64,000 nt of DNA. Origin: Nocardia rosealba (GTDB taxonomy: Bacteria; Actinomycetota; Actinomycetes; Mycobacteriales; Mycobacteriaceae). Location of the stretch: assembly GCF_020216065.1 (NCBI RefSeq), contig NZ_JAIWNA010000003.1:138882-202881 (forward strand), read 5' to 3'. Below, one piece after another: positions 18,896 through 27,056 of the stretch (the first letter of the stretch is position 1; the number at the start of each line of letters is the position of its first letter). The notes under the pieces are model-generated. The model was not told the DNA's origin and did no database searches. It was given only the letters and a program-made list of their open reading frames with translations. A program made the position numbers and the translations under genes.

Positions 18896-19987
18896 TCAGC
18901 CCGCCCAGACCAGGGTCATCCCGGCGTACTTCCACTTGCTCGTCTCGATGGCCAGGAGCAAGACGTTGTCGCCCGCCCGCAACCGGCCCGCGCGCGCTGC
19001 TTCGTCCAGGGCGAGGGGAACAGCGGCCGAACCGGTGGCACCGACCCGTTCGATGTTCTCGTAGATCTTGTCGCGCAGGGCCAGCCACTCGTCGGTGAGC
19101 AGACCGGCCGCCTCCAACTCACTGGTCATGTAGCCGGCATTGCCCTCGGGGACGACCCACAGGGCGATGTCCTCGGCCTTCACCCCGCTGATCTCGAGCA
19201 TCTCGCGCAGCGACCGGGTGATCATGTGCGGGATGAACTTTCCCGACTCCACGACGTCGACCTTCAGCTCCATCAGGCGTTTGGCCAGCACCTGCTTGTG
19301 TAGCGGTGCGTGGGTCGACCCGCCGATCACCTGCATGCCCGGCTTCTTGGTGCCGCCCATCGTGACGATCGAGGAACCGAGTACCCCGGCCCGGGTCTGC
19401 GGGTCGGCCGGTTCGGCGCGCAGCACGAGCGCACCCGCACCGTCACCGAAGGTGTAGGCCACCAGCCGATCCCGCATGCGGATCCGCTCCGGGTCGATGC
19501 CGCGATACATCGGGACGAGCAGGGGCGAGATGGCCTCGCTGCCGATCACCACGGCGGTGCGGTGGGTGCCGCGCTCGAGGTAGGCGCGTGCCACGTCGGC
19601 GGCTTCGACGAAACCCGCACAGCCGGACCGCACTTCGATGGTGGTGCACTCGGCGATCCCGAGGTGCTCCTGCACGAACGTCACCGCGGGCGGCAGCAGG
19701 TATTCGGGGCTGGCCGTCGACATCACGATCAGGTCCACCTCACCCGCCTCGATGCCGGCCTGCTCGAGCGCCGCGGTCGCGGCGCCCGCGGCCATCTGGG
19801 AGTTGGTCACCAGGTGTTCGCCGGTGTCGGGGTCGATCATCCAGTGGCGCTCCTTGACCTGGATGCCCTCGAGAATGTCCTCGGGTACGGGACCGAGCAG
19901 TGCTTCGATCTGCTTGTTGTCGATCGGGTCGCCGTGCAGGTAGCTGCCCGTGCCGACGACCTGGGCCGTGAATTCCGGTGTTGCCAT
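18896..19987 (-). CDS. KASIII (FabH)-like protein lacking the decarboxylation residues
   Basis: A 363-residue thiolase-fold protein of the FabH/3-oxoacyl-ACP synthase III family. The acyl-accepting Cys123 is intact in EVRSGCAGF. The His normally in the VPHQAN motif is replaced by Glu281 (VVPEGNAG), and the Asn of the GNTSAAS motif is Ala317 (GATGSAAVPLALDEA). Loss of both argues against normal decarboxylative condensation. KASIII-like acyltransferases such as CerJ use the same fold to transfer acyl groups, so a priming or offloading transferase is possible. Start ATG 19987 has AGGACGA upstream. It lies between the fused KS-CLF and the hydrolase. Confidence 0.88.
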   Translation of the reverse strand: MATPEFTAQVVGTGSYLHGDPIDNKQIEALLGPVPEDILEGIQVKERHWMIDPDTGEHLVTNSQMAAGAATAALEQAGIEAGEVDLIVMSTASPEYLLPPAVTFVQEHLGIAECTTIEVRSGCAGFVEAADVARAYLERGTHRTAVVIGSEAISPLLVPMYRGIDPERIRMRDRLVAYTFGDGAGALVLRAEPADPQTRAGVLGSSIVTMGGTKKPGMQVIGGSTHAPLHKQVLAKRLMELKVDVVESGKFIPHMITRSLREMLEISGVKAEDIALWVVPEGNAGYMTSELEAAGLLTDEWLALRDKIYENIERVGATGSAAVPLALDEAARAGRLRAGDNVLLLAIETSKWKYAGMTLVWAG

Positions 19988-20016
19988 AACGCTTGTCGTC
20001 CTTTGTGTTCGGATGC

Positions 20017-22344
20017 TCAGTCGGTCAGCGGCGCGAGCACGATGCTGATGTGGGTACCGCCCAGTGAGGAGCTGTTCACCAGGGCCACGCCCCGGTCAGG
20101 CCGGTCACAGGTGGCCAATGCGGCGGCGAGCAGTCCGCCTGCGCCCAGTTGTTCGCCGAGCGCCCGTTTGGCGGCGATGCGCTGCGGGGCGTTGTCGCCG
20201 AAAAGCCGGTGCAGGGCCTGGTTCTCGGGCTCGTCGAAGGCGGGCAGCCCGACCTCGTTGGTCCACACCTCGGCGATATCACCCGGCGCCAGACCCGCGA
20301 CGTCGAGTGCGGCGCGCATGGCGCGTTCGACGGCGGCACCGGTCGGATCGGTGCGCCCCACACCGCGCGCGTCCGATGCGGTGGCATGCCCGAGTACTTC
20401 GGCGTACACGGTGGCGCCCCGGCGAACGGCGTTGTCGTACCGTTCGAGCATCACCGCGGCGCCGCCCTCGGCGAGGGCGAACGTGTCGTGCGGACCCATG
20501 GGCAGCCCGAGCCTGCGGTAGCCACGCACCACGAGTGGGGTGAGGGTGTCGGCGGCGGTGGCCAGGATCGCGGTCGCGCGGCCGAGCGAGACCATGTCGT
20601 AGCCGTAGCAGAGCGCGTTCGCGCCCGCCGCGTGCCCCGAGGTCACCGTCGAGGTGGGGCCGAGCGCCCCGAGCAGCGTGGCGACACTGCCCGCCGCCGC
20701 GTTGTACACGGTGTTCGGGAACACGGCCGGGTTCGCCGCCGCGACCCCCTCCGCGCGCAGCGGGCGCACGAACTGTTCCATCGCCTCCATCGGACCGAGC
20801 CCGGTGCCGAAGACCACGCCCACCCGGTCGGGGTCGTCGGCGATCAGGTCGGCACCGGCCTCGGCCAGCGCCCGGCTCGCCGCGAAGGTCGACAGCAGGC
20901 CGAGCCGGTCCATCCGCCTGGCCTCCCGCCTGGTCAGATGGTCGCTGGGGTCGGTGTCGATGAGACCCAGCCGCACACCGTCGTCGACCCGGGTGCAGTC
21001 GCGGCCTTCGGTGACCGCGCGCAAGGCAGCCCGCACATCGAGGCCGGCGGCGCCGACGGCGCCTGTCCCCGTCACCACCACGCGCGAACGCTCGACGCGG
21101 GTCGGCTCGGCGGCGCGTTCGGAGAACACCACGCTCGCGTTGGCACCCGCGAAGGCGAAGTTGTTCGAGATCGCGTGGTCGATATTGCTGACCCGTGGGG
21201 TCACCGGGATGTGGTCGAGCGCGCATTCCGGGTCGGCCCGAACGAGATTGGCGGTCGGCGGCAGCACGCCGCTGCGCAGGGCACCGACGGTGATGATCGC
21301 CTCGACCGCGCCCGCCGCGCCGAGCAGGTGCCCGATCATCGACTTGGAACTGCTCACCGGCACGGAATCGGCGGCGTCGCCGAGCGCGAGCCGGGTGGCC
21401 TTGGCCTCGGCGCTGTCGTTGCGTGGGGTGCCGGTGCCGTGGCTGTTGACGTAGCCGATGTCGCTGTCGCGCAACCCGGCCCATTCGATGGCCGAGCGGA
21501 TGGCCCGCGCGGCGCCGGTGCCGTCGGGGCGCGGGGCGGTCGGGTGGTAGCCGTCGGCGGACAGTCCGTAGCCACGGATCACGCACAGCGGCTCCACCTC
21601 GGCCGCGGCCGCCAGCTCGGCGCTGGTCAGGACGAGCATGCCGCTGCCCTCACCGAGCGAGAGCCCGGTTCGCTTGTCCTGGTACGGCGCCGCCGGTGTG
21701 GGCGACAGCGAACCCAGCGAGTTGAACCCCGCGTAGGCCACGTCCGACAGTGCGTCGGTGCCGCCTGCCAGCACCATGTCGGCCCGGCCGAGCGCGATCA
21801 GATCCGCGGCGTAGCCGATCGCGTTGGCCCCCGCCGCGCAGGCGGTGTTCACCGAGAACACCGGACCGGCGCACTGGAAATGGGCTGCCAGCGATTCGGC
21901 GATGGCCTGCGGCGGGCCGAACATGGCGAGTTCGGGGGTGCCCGCGCCGACACCGTCGTCACCGAGCCACTCGAGGGTGCTGAGCAGACCCGCATTGCAG
22001 GTGCCGAGCACGATGGCCCGGTCGTGCGGTGCCACCTCGGCGACCAGGGCGCCCGCCGCCTCCATCGCCTCGGTGGCGGCGGCGAACGCGAAATCGAAAG
22101 CGCGGTCCCGGAATCCGCCCACTTCGTCGGCGATCGGTGAGGGCGCGACGGGGGAGCGGACCTCACCGCCGATCCGGGTGTTGTAGTCCGACATGGGCAG
22201 GTGCTCGACCGGGTCGATCGCGACATGACCGGCGCGTACGCCGTCCCACAGCGCCTTGGCCGTATCGCCCTGCGAGGTGACGGCGCCGACAGCGACGACG
22301 ACCACCGTTCGCAAGGACATGTGCTGGGTTTCTCTCGTCTTCAC
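20017..22344 (-). CDS. Fused ketosynthase and chain-length factor (KS-CLF)
   Basis: A 775-residue polypeptide with two complete thiolase folds. Residues 1 to about 410 form an active KS with Cys169 (NTACAAG), His302 (SHGTGTP) and His339 (KSMIGH). Residues from about 420 to 775 form a second KS fold that starts with RVVVTGTGAVG. There Cys is replaced by His571 (SGHAAG), the HGTGT His is lost (WTNEVGLPAFD) and the last His is Glu731 (KRALGEQ), as expected for a KS-beta/CLF. In known type II PKSs these are separate proteins that form a heterodimer. The chosen start is GTG 22344, with AGGAG six bases upstream; ATG 22320 is an alternative. It probably elongates the polyene chain and sets its length. 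Confidence 0.9.
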   Translation of the reverse strand: MKTRETQHMSLRTVVVVAVGAVTSQGDTAKALWDGVRAGHVAIDPVEHLPMSDYNTRIGGEVRSPVAPSPIADEVGGFRDRAFDFAFAAATEAMEAAGALVAEVAPHDRAIVLGTCNAGLLSTLEWLGDDGVGAGTPELAMFGPPQAIAESLAAHFQCAGPVFSVNTACAAGANAIGYAADLIALGRADMVLAGGTDALSDVAYAGFNSLGSLSPTPAAPYQDKRTGLSLGEGSGMLVLTSAELAAAAEVEPLCVIRGYGLSADGYHPTAPRPDGTGAARAIRSAIEWAGLRDSDIGYVNSHGTGTPRNDSAEAKATRLALGDAADSVPVSSSKSMIGHLLGAAGAVEAIITVGALRSGVLPPTANLVRADPECALDHIPVTPRVSNIDHAISNNFAFAGANASVVFSERAAEPTRVERSRVVVTGTGAVGAAGLDVRAALRAVTEGRDCTRVDDGVRLGLIDTDPSDHLTRREARRMDRLGLLSTFAASRALAEAGADLIADDPDRVGVVFGTGLGPMEAMEQFVRPLRAEGVAAANPAVFPNTVYNAAAGSVATLLGALGPTSTVTSGHAAGANALCYGYDMVSLGRATAILATAADTLTPLVVRGYRRLGLPMGPHDTFALAEGGAAVMLERYDNAVRRGATVYAEVLGHATASDARGVGRTDPTGAAVERAMRAALDVAGLAPGDIAEVWTNEVGLPAFDEPENQALHRLFGDNAPQRIAAKRALGEQLGAGGLLAAALATCDRPDRGVALVNSSSLGGTHISIVLAPLTD

Positions 22345-22375
22345 CGTGCACTCCTGTTCGTGGTTCCAGCGGGCT

Positions 22376-23644
22376 CTACAGGCGCCGCAGCGCCAGTGCG
22401 GCGGCCTGGCCCGACAGTCCCCGGCCCAGTGCGAGGCTGTAGTCCGCGCGCAGTTCGCGTGCCACAGCGGGCACCCAGTCCAGGTCGCACTGCGGCGCCG
22501 CAGCGGACAGATTCAAGGTCGGCGCCACGGTGTTCTCGCGCAGTGCCATCGCCGCCAGCGCGACATTCAACGGGCCTGCGGCGGAGAGCAATTGGCCGAG
22601 AGCAGGCTGCACGCTGCTCGCCGCGACGGTGTCGGCGCCCACGCCGAGCGCGGCCCGCAATGCCCGTGTCTCGGCGAGATCGGCCCGGATCACCGCCGCG
22701 CCGTCGGCGGCCACGTAGCCGATATCGGTGCCCGCGACACCCGCCTCCCGCATCGCCGATGCCAGGGCATTACGCAGACCGGTGCCGTCGCCCCAGATCT
22801 CGCCGGGTGTCACCGGATCCGAGCCACCACCGAAACCGACGATCTCCGCGTACGGTTCGATCCCGCGGGCCACGGCGGTGTCGTAGTCCTCCAGCACGAG
22901 CATGCACGCGCCTTCGCCGAGGACGGTGCCGGTGGCGTCGCGGTCGTACGGGCGCACCGCACCCGTCTCGTTGCGGTCGGTGAGCAGGTCGAGCCGGTCG
23001 AGCTTGGACATGCACCACCAGGAGACGCCGTCGTCGAAACCGCCCGCGACCGCGACCGTCGTCTCGCCGCGCGCGATGGCCCGGTAGGCGTTGCCGATCG
23101 CACTGATGCCCGCATCACCCGCACCGGAGAGAAAAGCGCTCGGTCCGGCGAAGCCGAATTCCTCGGACAGGAAGAACAATTCGGCCGAGGGGAGTCCTTC
23201 CACGAAGAACAGCGGGTACATCCGCGCCGCCTCGTGACCCAGCCGGGCCGGGTCGATCCGCCCGTCGGGCCCGCAGGCCTGCACCGTCGCGTCGAGGATG
23301 TGCAGCGGGTCGGAGATCTGGTTCTCGCTGGCGAGGAAGACACCGACCGAGTCGTTGCCCGAGGTGGCCGGGTCGATCCGCGCCTCCTCGGTGGCCAGCC
23401 GGACCGCGGCATGCGCCAGCTGGTTGGCCCGCGTCATCAGCCGCAGCGACTTGCGGTTGCGGACAAACGGTTTCGCGTCGAACTCGGTGATCTCGGCGCC
23501 GAACCGGGTGCGCAGCGAGGCGGGGTCGTAGGCGGTGATCGGGCGCACCGCGCTGCGCCCGGCCACCAGTTCCTTCCAGGTCTGGGTGAATCCGGTACCC
23601 AGGGGCGACACCACACCGATGCCGCTGATGACAACGCGATTCAT
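22376..23644 (-). CDS. Catalytically dead ketosynthase-fold protein (second CLF-like)
   Basis: A 422-residue FabF-fold protein. The Cys position is Gly176 (SGAGDAG), the first His is Asp314 (YVAADGAAV) and the second His is Gln351 (VQPALGQLL), so none of the Cys-His-His triad remains. The fold start MNRVVISGIGVVSPLG and the VAGG and LGEGACMLVL core motifs are intact, which argues against a decaying pseudogene. The likely role is a structural partner or chain-length factor for the active KS encoded two genes upstream, with a dehydratase-like gene between them. Its ATG overlaps the stop of that gene by 4 bp. Confidence 0.88.
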   Translation of the reverse strand: MNRVVISGIGVVSPLGTGFTQTWKELVAGRSAVRPITAYDPASLRTRFGAEITEFDAKPFVRNRKSLRLMTRANQLAHAAVRLATEEARIDPATSGNDSVGVFLASENQISDPLHILDATVQACGPDGRIDPARLGHEAARMYPLFFVEGLPSAELFFLSEEFGFAGPSAFLSGAGDAGISAIGNAYRAIARGETTVAVAGGFDDGVSWWCMSKLDRLDLLTDRNETGAVRPYDRDATGTVLGEGACMLVLEDYDTAVARGIEPYAEIVGFGGGSDPVTPGEIWGDGTGLRNALASAMREAGVAGTDIGYVAADGAAVIRADLAETRALRAALGVGADTVAASSVQPALGQLLSAAGPLNVALAAMALRENTVAPTLNLSAAAPQCDLDWVPAVARELRADYSLALGRGLSGQAAALALRRL

Positions 23645-24114
23645 GAGACTTCCCTCTCTGGACCCGCGTCACGGGTCATGGTGAGCTCGCGCGCGAGGAC
23701 GACCACCGCGCCGGCCCGGGTGATGCGCCCGGTGAGGCGCGCCACCGTGTCGTCGAGTTCGCGGATGTCGACCGCCACGTGTAACTGGTCGCCGGGGCGC
23801 ACATAGTGGCGGAACTGCACCCGCCGCGCGCCGGTGAGCCGCCACCGGCCACCGTCCCGGGCGAGCAACAGATCGGCCAGGTTCGCCATGCCGTGCAGCA
23901 TGAGCACACCGGGCAGCACCGGGAACCGCTGGAAATGGGTGTCGAACACGGGCAGGGTGTTCGGCACGTTCGCGAGGGCACTGGCCCCCGCACCGGGTCG
24001 CAACTCGACGACGCGGTCCAGGCGCAGGCCGCCGGCCACGGCCAGGGCGTCGGGCGGCACCGGCGACCCGGCGCCGACATCCGTGCTCGGCACGGTCACC
24101 GCGGGAGTACTCAT
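23641..24114 (-). CDS. FabZ-like hot-dog protein with His but no catalytic Glu
   Basis: A 157-residue hot-dog fold protein. The FabZ active-site segment is recognisable as THFQRFPVLPGVLMLHGMAN: His60 is in place, but the catalytic Glu/Asp of the PGVLxLE motif is His74. The remaining fold (RRVQFRHYVRPGDQLHV) is normal. It would be a half-site dehydratase, pairing in principle with the other hot-dog protein of the operon (25361-25807), which keeps the Glu and lacks the His. It is coupled by 4-bp overlaps to the active KS upstream and the dead KS downstream. A thioesterase or purely structural role is also possible. Confidence 0.82.
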   Translation of the reverse strand: MSTPAVTVPSTDVGAGSPVPPDALAVAGGLRLDRVVELRPGAGASALANVPNTLPVFDTHFQRFPVLPGVLMLHGMANLADLLLARDGGRWRLTGARRVQFRHYVRPGDQLHVAVDIRELDDTVARLTGRITRAGAVVVLARELTMTRDAGPEREVS

Positions 24115-25364
24115 GGCGCCTGCACCACGAGTGAGGCGTTCGTGCCGCCGAAGGCGAACGAATTGACCAGCGCCACCGAGACATCGGCCTTTCTGGCCTG
24201 GTTCGGGACATAGTCCAGATCGAGCTTCGGGTCGGGGTGGGTGTAGTTGACGGTCGGCGAGACCAGCCCCTCGGTGATCCCACCGAGCGCCGCGAGCACA
24301 TTGAGCGCACCCGCCCCGGCGGTGAGGTGCCCGGTCATGGACTTCGGCGAGGTGACGAGCAATTCGTAGGCGTGCGCACCGAAAACCTGCTTGATGGCGG
24401 CGGTTTCGGAGACGTCGTTGCCCGGTGTGCTCGTCCCGTGCGCGTAGACACAATCGACCTCGGTGCCCGCCACCCCCGCGTCGGCCAGCGCATCGGCCAT
24501 GGCGGTGATCGACCCGCCACCGTCGGGCGGGGAATCGGTGATCCGGTACGCGTTCATCGTCGAGGCGTAACCGGTGAGCCGCGCCAGAATCCGGGCACCG
24601 CGTGCCTCGGCGATGCGCCGCTCCTCCAGCACGAGCAGCACCGACCCCTCGCCGAGCACGAAACCGTCGCGTTCGGCGTCGAACGGTTTCGAGGCCTTGG
24701 TCGGATTGTCGTTGTAGCGGGTGGTGAGCGCGCCGAGCAGCGAGAATCCGGCGACGTCGAGCCAGGTGGTGAGCGAGTCCTGGCCGCCGGCGACGGCCAT
24801 GGTGATCTCGCCCGCCTGGATCCGGCGCATCGCCTCACCGACGGCATGGGTCGCCGACGTGCAGGCGGTGCTGATCCCGCTGATCGGTCCACGGCACCGG
24901 CTCACCTCGGCGATGGCCATCAGGTCGACACCCTGATCGCAGCGCCACGTGCTGTCGGTACCGCGGCGGTGGATCACCGTGCCGTCGCTGGTGCGGCGGG
25001 TGAGGCCGATCTCGGCGAACTCCTGCGGCTCGGGCCTGCCGACGTGGCCGCCGACGAAAACGCCTCGGGCGGCCTCGTCGTGCGAGCCGATATTGCCCGC
25101 CTGGGCCAGCGCCTGTGCCGCGGCGACGACGCCGAAACCGCCGGATCGACTGAGCAGGTCCCAGCGCTGGGTGGTCAAGAGCTCGGGCGCGGGGCTGAAT
25201 CCACGCACCATCCCGGCGATCTGGACTTCGAACGTGCTCGGATCGAACGTCTCGATCCGGCCCACCCCGCTGCGCCCGGCGGCCAGCGCCGACCACGTGT
25301 CCGGTGCGGTGTTTCCCACCGGGGTGACGGCCCCGATACCGGTGATGACGACCTCGTTGTTCAT
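24111..25364 (-). CDS. Active FabF-type beta-ketoacyl-ACP synthase
   Basis: A 417-residue KS with a full triad: Cys168 (STACTSA), His309 (AHGTSTPGND) and His346 (KSMTGH). Its N-terminus (NEVVITGIGAVTPVG) and C-terminal FAFGGTNAS motif are typical of FabF. A long loop near residues 105-145, with a positively charged RRG segment, is larger than in FabF. ATG 25364 overlaps the stop of the upstream hot-dog gene by 4 bp. It could form a heterodimer with the dead KS at 22376, or act as a homodimer in the first condensation, as ApeR-type KSs do in aryl polyene pathways. Confidence 0.9.
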   Translation of the reverse strand: MNNEVVITGIGAVTPVGNTAPDTWSALAAGRSGVGRIETFDPSTFEVQIAGMVRGFSPAPELLTTQRWDLLSRSGGFGVVAAAQALAQAGNIGSHDEAARGVFVGGHVGRPEPQEFAEIGLTRRTSDGTVIHRRGTDSTWRCDQGVDLMAIAEVSRCRGPISGISTACTSATHAVGEAMRRIQAGEITMAVAGGQDSLTTWLDVAGFSLLGALTTRYNDNPTKASKPFDAERDGFVLGEGSVLLVLEERRIAEARGARILARLTGYASTMNAYRITDSPPDGGGSITAMADALADAGVAGTEVDCVYAHGTSTPGNDVSETAAIKQVFGAHAYELLVTSPKSMTGHLTAGAGALNVLAALGGITEGLVSPTVNYTHPDPKLDLDYVPNQARKADVSVALVNSFAFGGTNASLVVQAP

Positions 25365-25807
25365 GATCGGGCCCCGCTTCGCAGTAGTTCTTCGCGCATC
25401 CGCACCGACGCCGCGTCCTCGAGCATGTCGGCGTCGACCAGGCCGCACATGAGGTCGTCGACCTCGAAGACGACGCTCTCGCCGACCAGCAGCCGGCCTG
25501 CGGCCACGATGGTGTCGCCCCTCGACAGGATTTCGACCGAGGCGACGACGTCGTCGCCGGGCACGATGGCGGACCGGGTGGTCATGGCGCCGACCGACAG
25601 CAGCACCGCCCGCTGCCGCCGGTCGGTGCTGAGATAGATCAGCCACGCCAGACTCTGGGCGAGTACCTCCAGCTGAATCGACAGCGGCATCGACGAGCCG
25701 AAAGCCGTTGTAGACCAGTAACTCTCACTCGAACTCGTCCGCTTGACCGCCTCGACCCGCGCCCATGGATCGATGGTGTCGATGCGGTCGACGAGATGGA
25801 ACCGCAC
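25361..25807 (-). CDS. FabZ/FabA-like hot-dog protein with Glu but no catalytic His
   Basis: A 148-residue hot-dog protein that aligns with FabZ from MRFHLVDRIDTI onward. The central-helix acid is kept as Glu47 in SIQLEVLAQSLAW. The HFPxxPxxPG segment is degenerate (STTAFGSSMPLS), with Thr34 where the catalytic His belongs. It therefore carries only half of the dehydratase site, complementary to the hot-dog protein at 23641-24114. It starts 3 bp beyond the ACP stop and its own stop overlaps the active KS start by 4 bp. Dehydration of the 3-hydroxyacyl-ACP, perhaps as a heterodimer, is the inferred role. Confidence 0.78.
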   Translation of the reverse strand: MRFHLVDRIDTIDPWARVEAVKRTSSSESYWSTTAFGSSMPLSIQLEVLAQSLAWLIYLSTDRRQRAVLLSVGAMTTRSAIVPGDDVVASVEILSRGDTIVAAGRLLVGESVVFEVDDLMCGLVDADMLEDAASVRMREELLRSGARS

Positions 25808-25810
25808 GGG

Positions 25811-26209
25811 TCAACTCGCCGCGACGGTGTGTTTGGACACCATGTCCGCGAGATTGCGCACGGTGAACAGACCCATCACGTCCTCGGCGCCGAGCTTGCC
25901 GCTGAGTTCGGCCGGGTCGATCTGGGGCATCACCTTGTGCAACTGCTCGAGGCCGAGGTCGGAGACCATTCCGTCGTCGGTGCCGAATTGCTCGTCCGGG
26001 ATGCCGCCCTGGATTCGCTCGCTCAGCTGGGTGGTCGTGATCTTGACGCCCAAGCGGCGTTCGATTCGGAAAAGAATGTCGAGCAGATCGATCGACTCGG
26101 CGCCGACCTCACCGAACAGGGTGGCATCGGCTTCGACCTCGTCGATGTCCAAAGCGACTGCCTCGGCGACGATTTCGCGGACGGTATCGATAACGCTGAT
26201 TTCGGACAT
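25811..26209 (-). CDS. Enlarged acyl carrier protein
   Basis: A 132-residue ACP, about 50 residues longer than usual. The phosphopantetheine site is Ser39 in GAESIDLLD, preceded by the acidic helix I and followed by helix II (ILFRIERRLGVKI). The extra residues lie between helix II and the last helix (LFTVRNLADMV); they include an acidic SERIQGGIPDEQFGTDDG stretch. ATG 26209 was chosen because GGAGGAA lies six bases upstream; a start at 26224 would lie in that Shine-Dalgarno sequence. It is the only carrier protein in the operon and should carry the growing chain. Confidence 0.87.
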   Translation of the reverse strand: MSEISVIDTVREIVAEAVALDIDEVEADATLFGEVGAESIDLLDILFRIERRLGVKITTTQLSERIQGGIPDEQFGTDDGMVSDLGLEQLHKVMPQIDPAELSGKLGAEDVMGLFTVRNLADMVSKHTVAAS

Positions 26210-26261
26210 GCTGGTTTCCTCCATCTGGAAGTGGTCGGATCGGAGTGGAGCGGGGTGCCGG

Positions 26262-27056
26262 CTAGCGCCGCGCGGTCTTCTTGAGCGGTTTGCCGGTCAG
26301 TAGCGTCCCGGCGACCATGCCGTCGACCGGGACGAGCGCGCCGGACAGATGCCGGTTGCCGGGCGCGGCGAGGTAGGAGACCAGGTCGGCCACCTCGTCG
26401 ACGGTGGTCGCACCCGAAATGGGCACCTGCCCGATGACGGAGTCGCCACCGTCACCACTGAGAACGTCGGCGATCATCTCGGTCTCCACGAAGCCGGGCA
26501 GCACCGCGTTCACCCGGATGCCGAAGCGGGCGAACTCGAGCGCCGATGCCCGGGTGAAGGAGTTGATCGCCGCCTTGGACGCCGCGTAACTGGAGGCACC
26601 GAACCAGGCGCGTTCGCCCATCACCGAGGAGATGTTGACGATGGCCGCGCCGTCGCTCTGGGCGAGCGCGCCACAGGCTGCCCGCGTGCCGTTGAACACG
26701 CCGCCGAAGTTGACCCGCATGACCTCGAGCCAATCGCTCTCCGACATTTTCATGATCAATTCGTTGCGCGTGATACCCGAATTGTTGACGAGGATGTCGA
26801 GCTTTCCGGCGAATTCCAGAACCTGCTCGACAATCGACTCGGCAGCACTATAGGAGGAGATATCTCCCTGAAGGGCAACGGCTTTTCCGCCGTTGTTCTC
26901 GATTTCGGTGACCACTTCCTTGGCTGCCTGCTCTCCGCGAAGGTAATTCACGGCGACAATGGCGCCTTCTGCGGCGAGACGACGGCAAACCGCGCGTCCT
27001 ATTCCGCCTGATCCGCCGGTCACCAGTGCGACCCGGCCGGTGTGAATTGCTGACAT
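26262..27056 (-). CDS. 3-oxoacyl-ACP reductase (FabG-type ketoreductase)
   Basis: A 264-residue short-chain dehydrogenase. The cofactor loop is GGSGGIG near residues 14-20, the NNSG motif follows LDILV, and the catalytic Ser-Tyr-Lys is in NISSVMGERA and SSYAASKAA. The C-terminal SGALVPVDGM matches FabG. It should reduce each beta-keto intermediate with NADPH. ATG 27056 has GGGGAGG six bases upstream (a TTG at 27059 is an alternative). It is the first gene of the leftward PKS operon and is preceded by a strong leader hairpin. Confidence 0.9.
   Translation of the reverse strand: MSAIHTGRVALVTGGSGGIGRAVCRRLAAEGAIVAVNYLRGEQAAKEVVTEIENNGGKAVALQGDISSYSAAESIVEQVLEFAGKLDILVNNSGITRNELIMKMSESDWLEVMRVNFGGVFNGTRAACGALAQSDGAAIVNISSVMGERAWFGASSYAASKAAINSFTRASALEFARFGIRVNAVLPGFVETEMIADVLSGDGGDSVIGQVPISGATTVDEVADLVSYLAAPGNRHLSGALVPVDGMVAGTLLTGKPLKKTARR

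Noticed and set aside
20149..22140. Plus-strand open frame of 663 codons opposite the KS-CLF fusion
   Set aside because: Antisense shadow: composition is Arg/Gly/His-rich without recognisable domains, and the minus strand carries intact ketosynthase motifs.
22376..23644. Dead KS as a decaying pseudogene
   Set aside because: The frame is intact over the full length, the fold motifs remain, and it is translationally coupled on its upstream side. Selective loss of only the catalytic residues fits a structural role.
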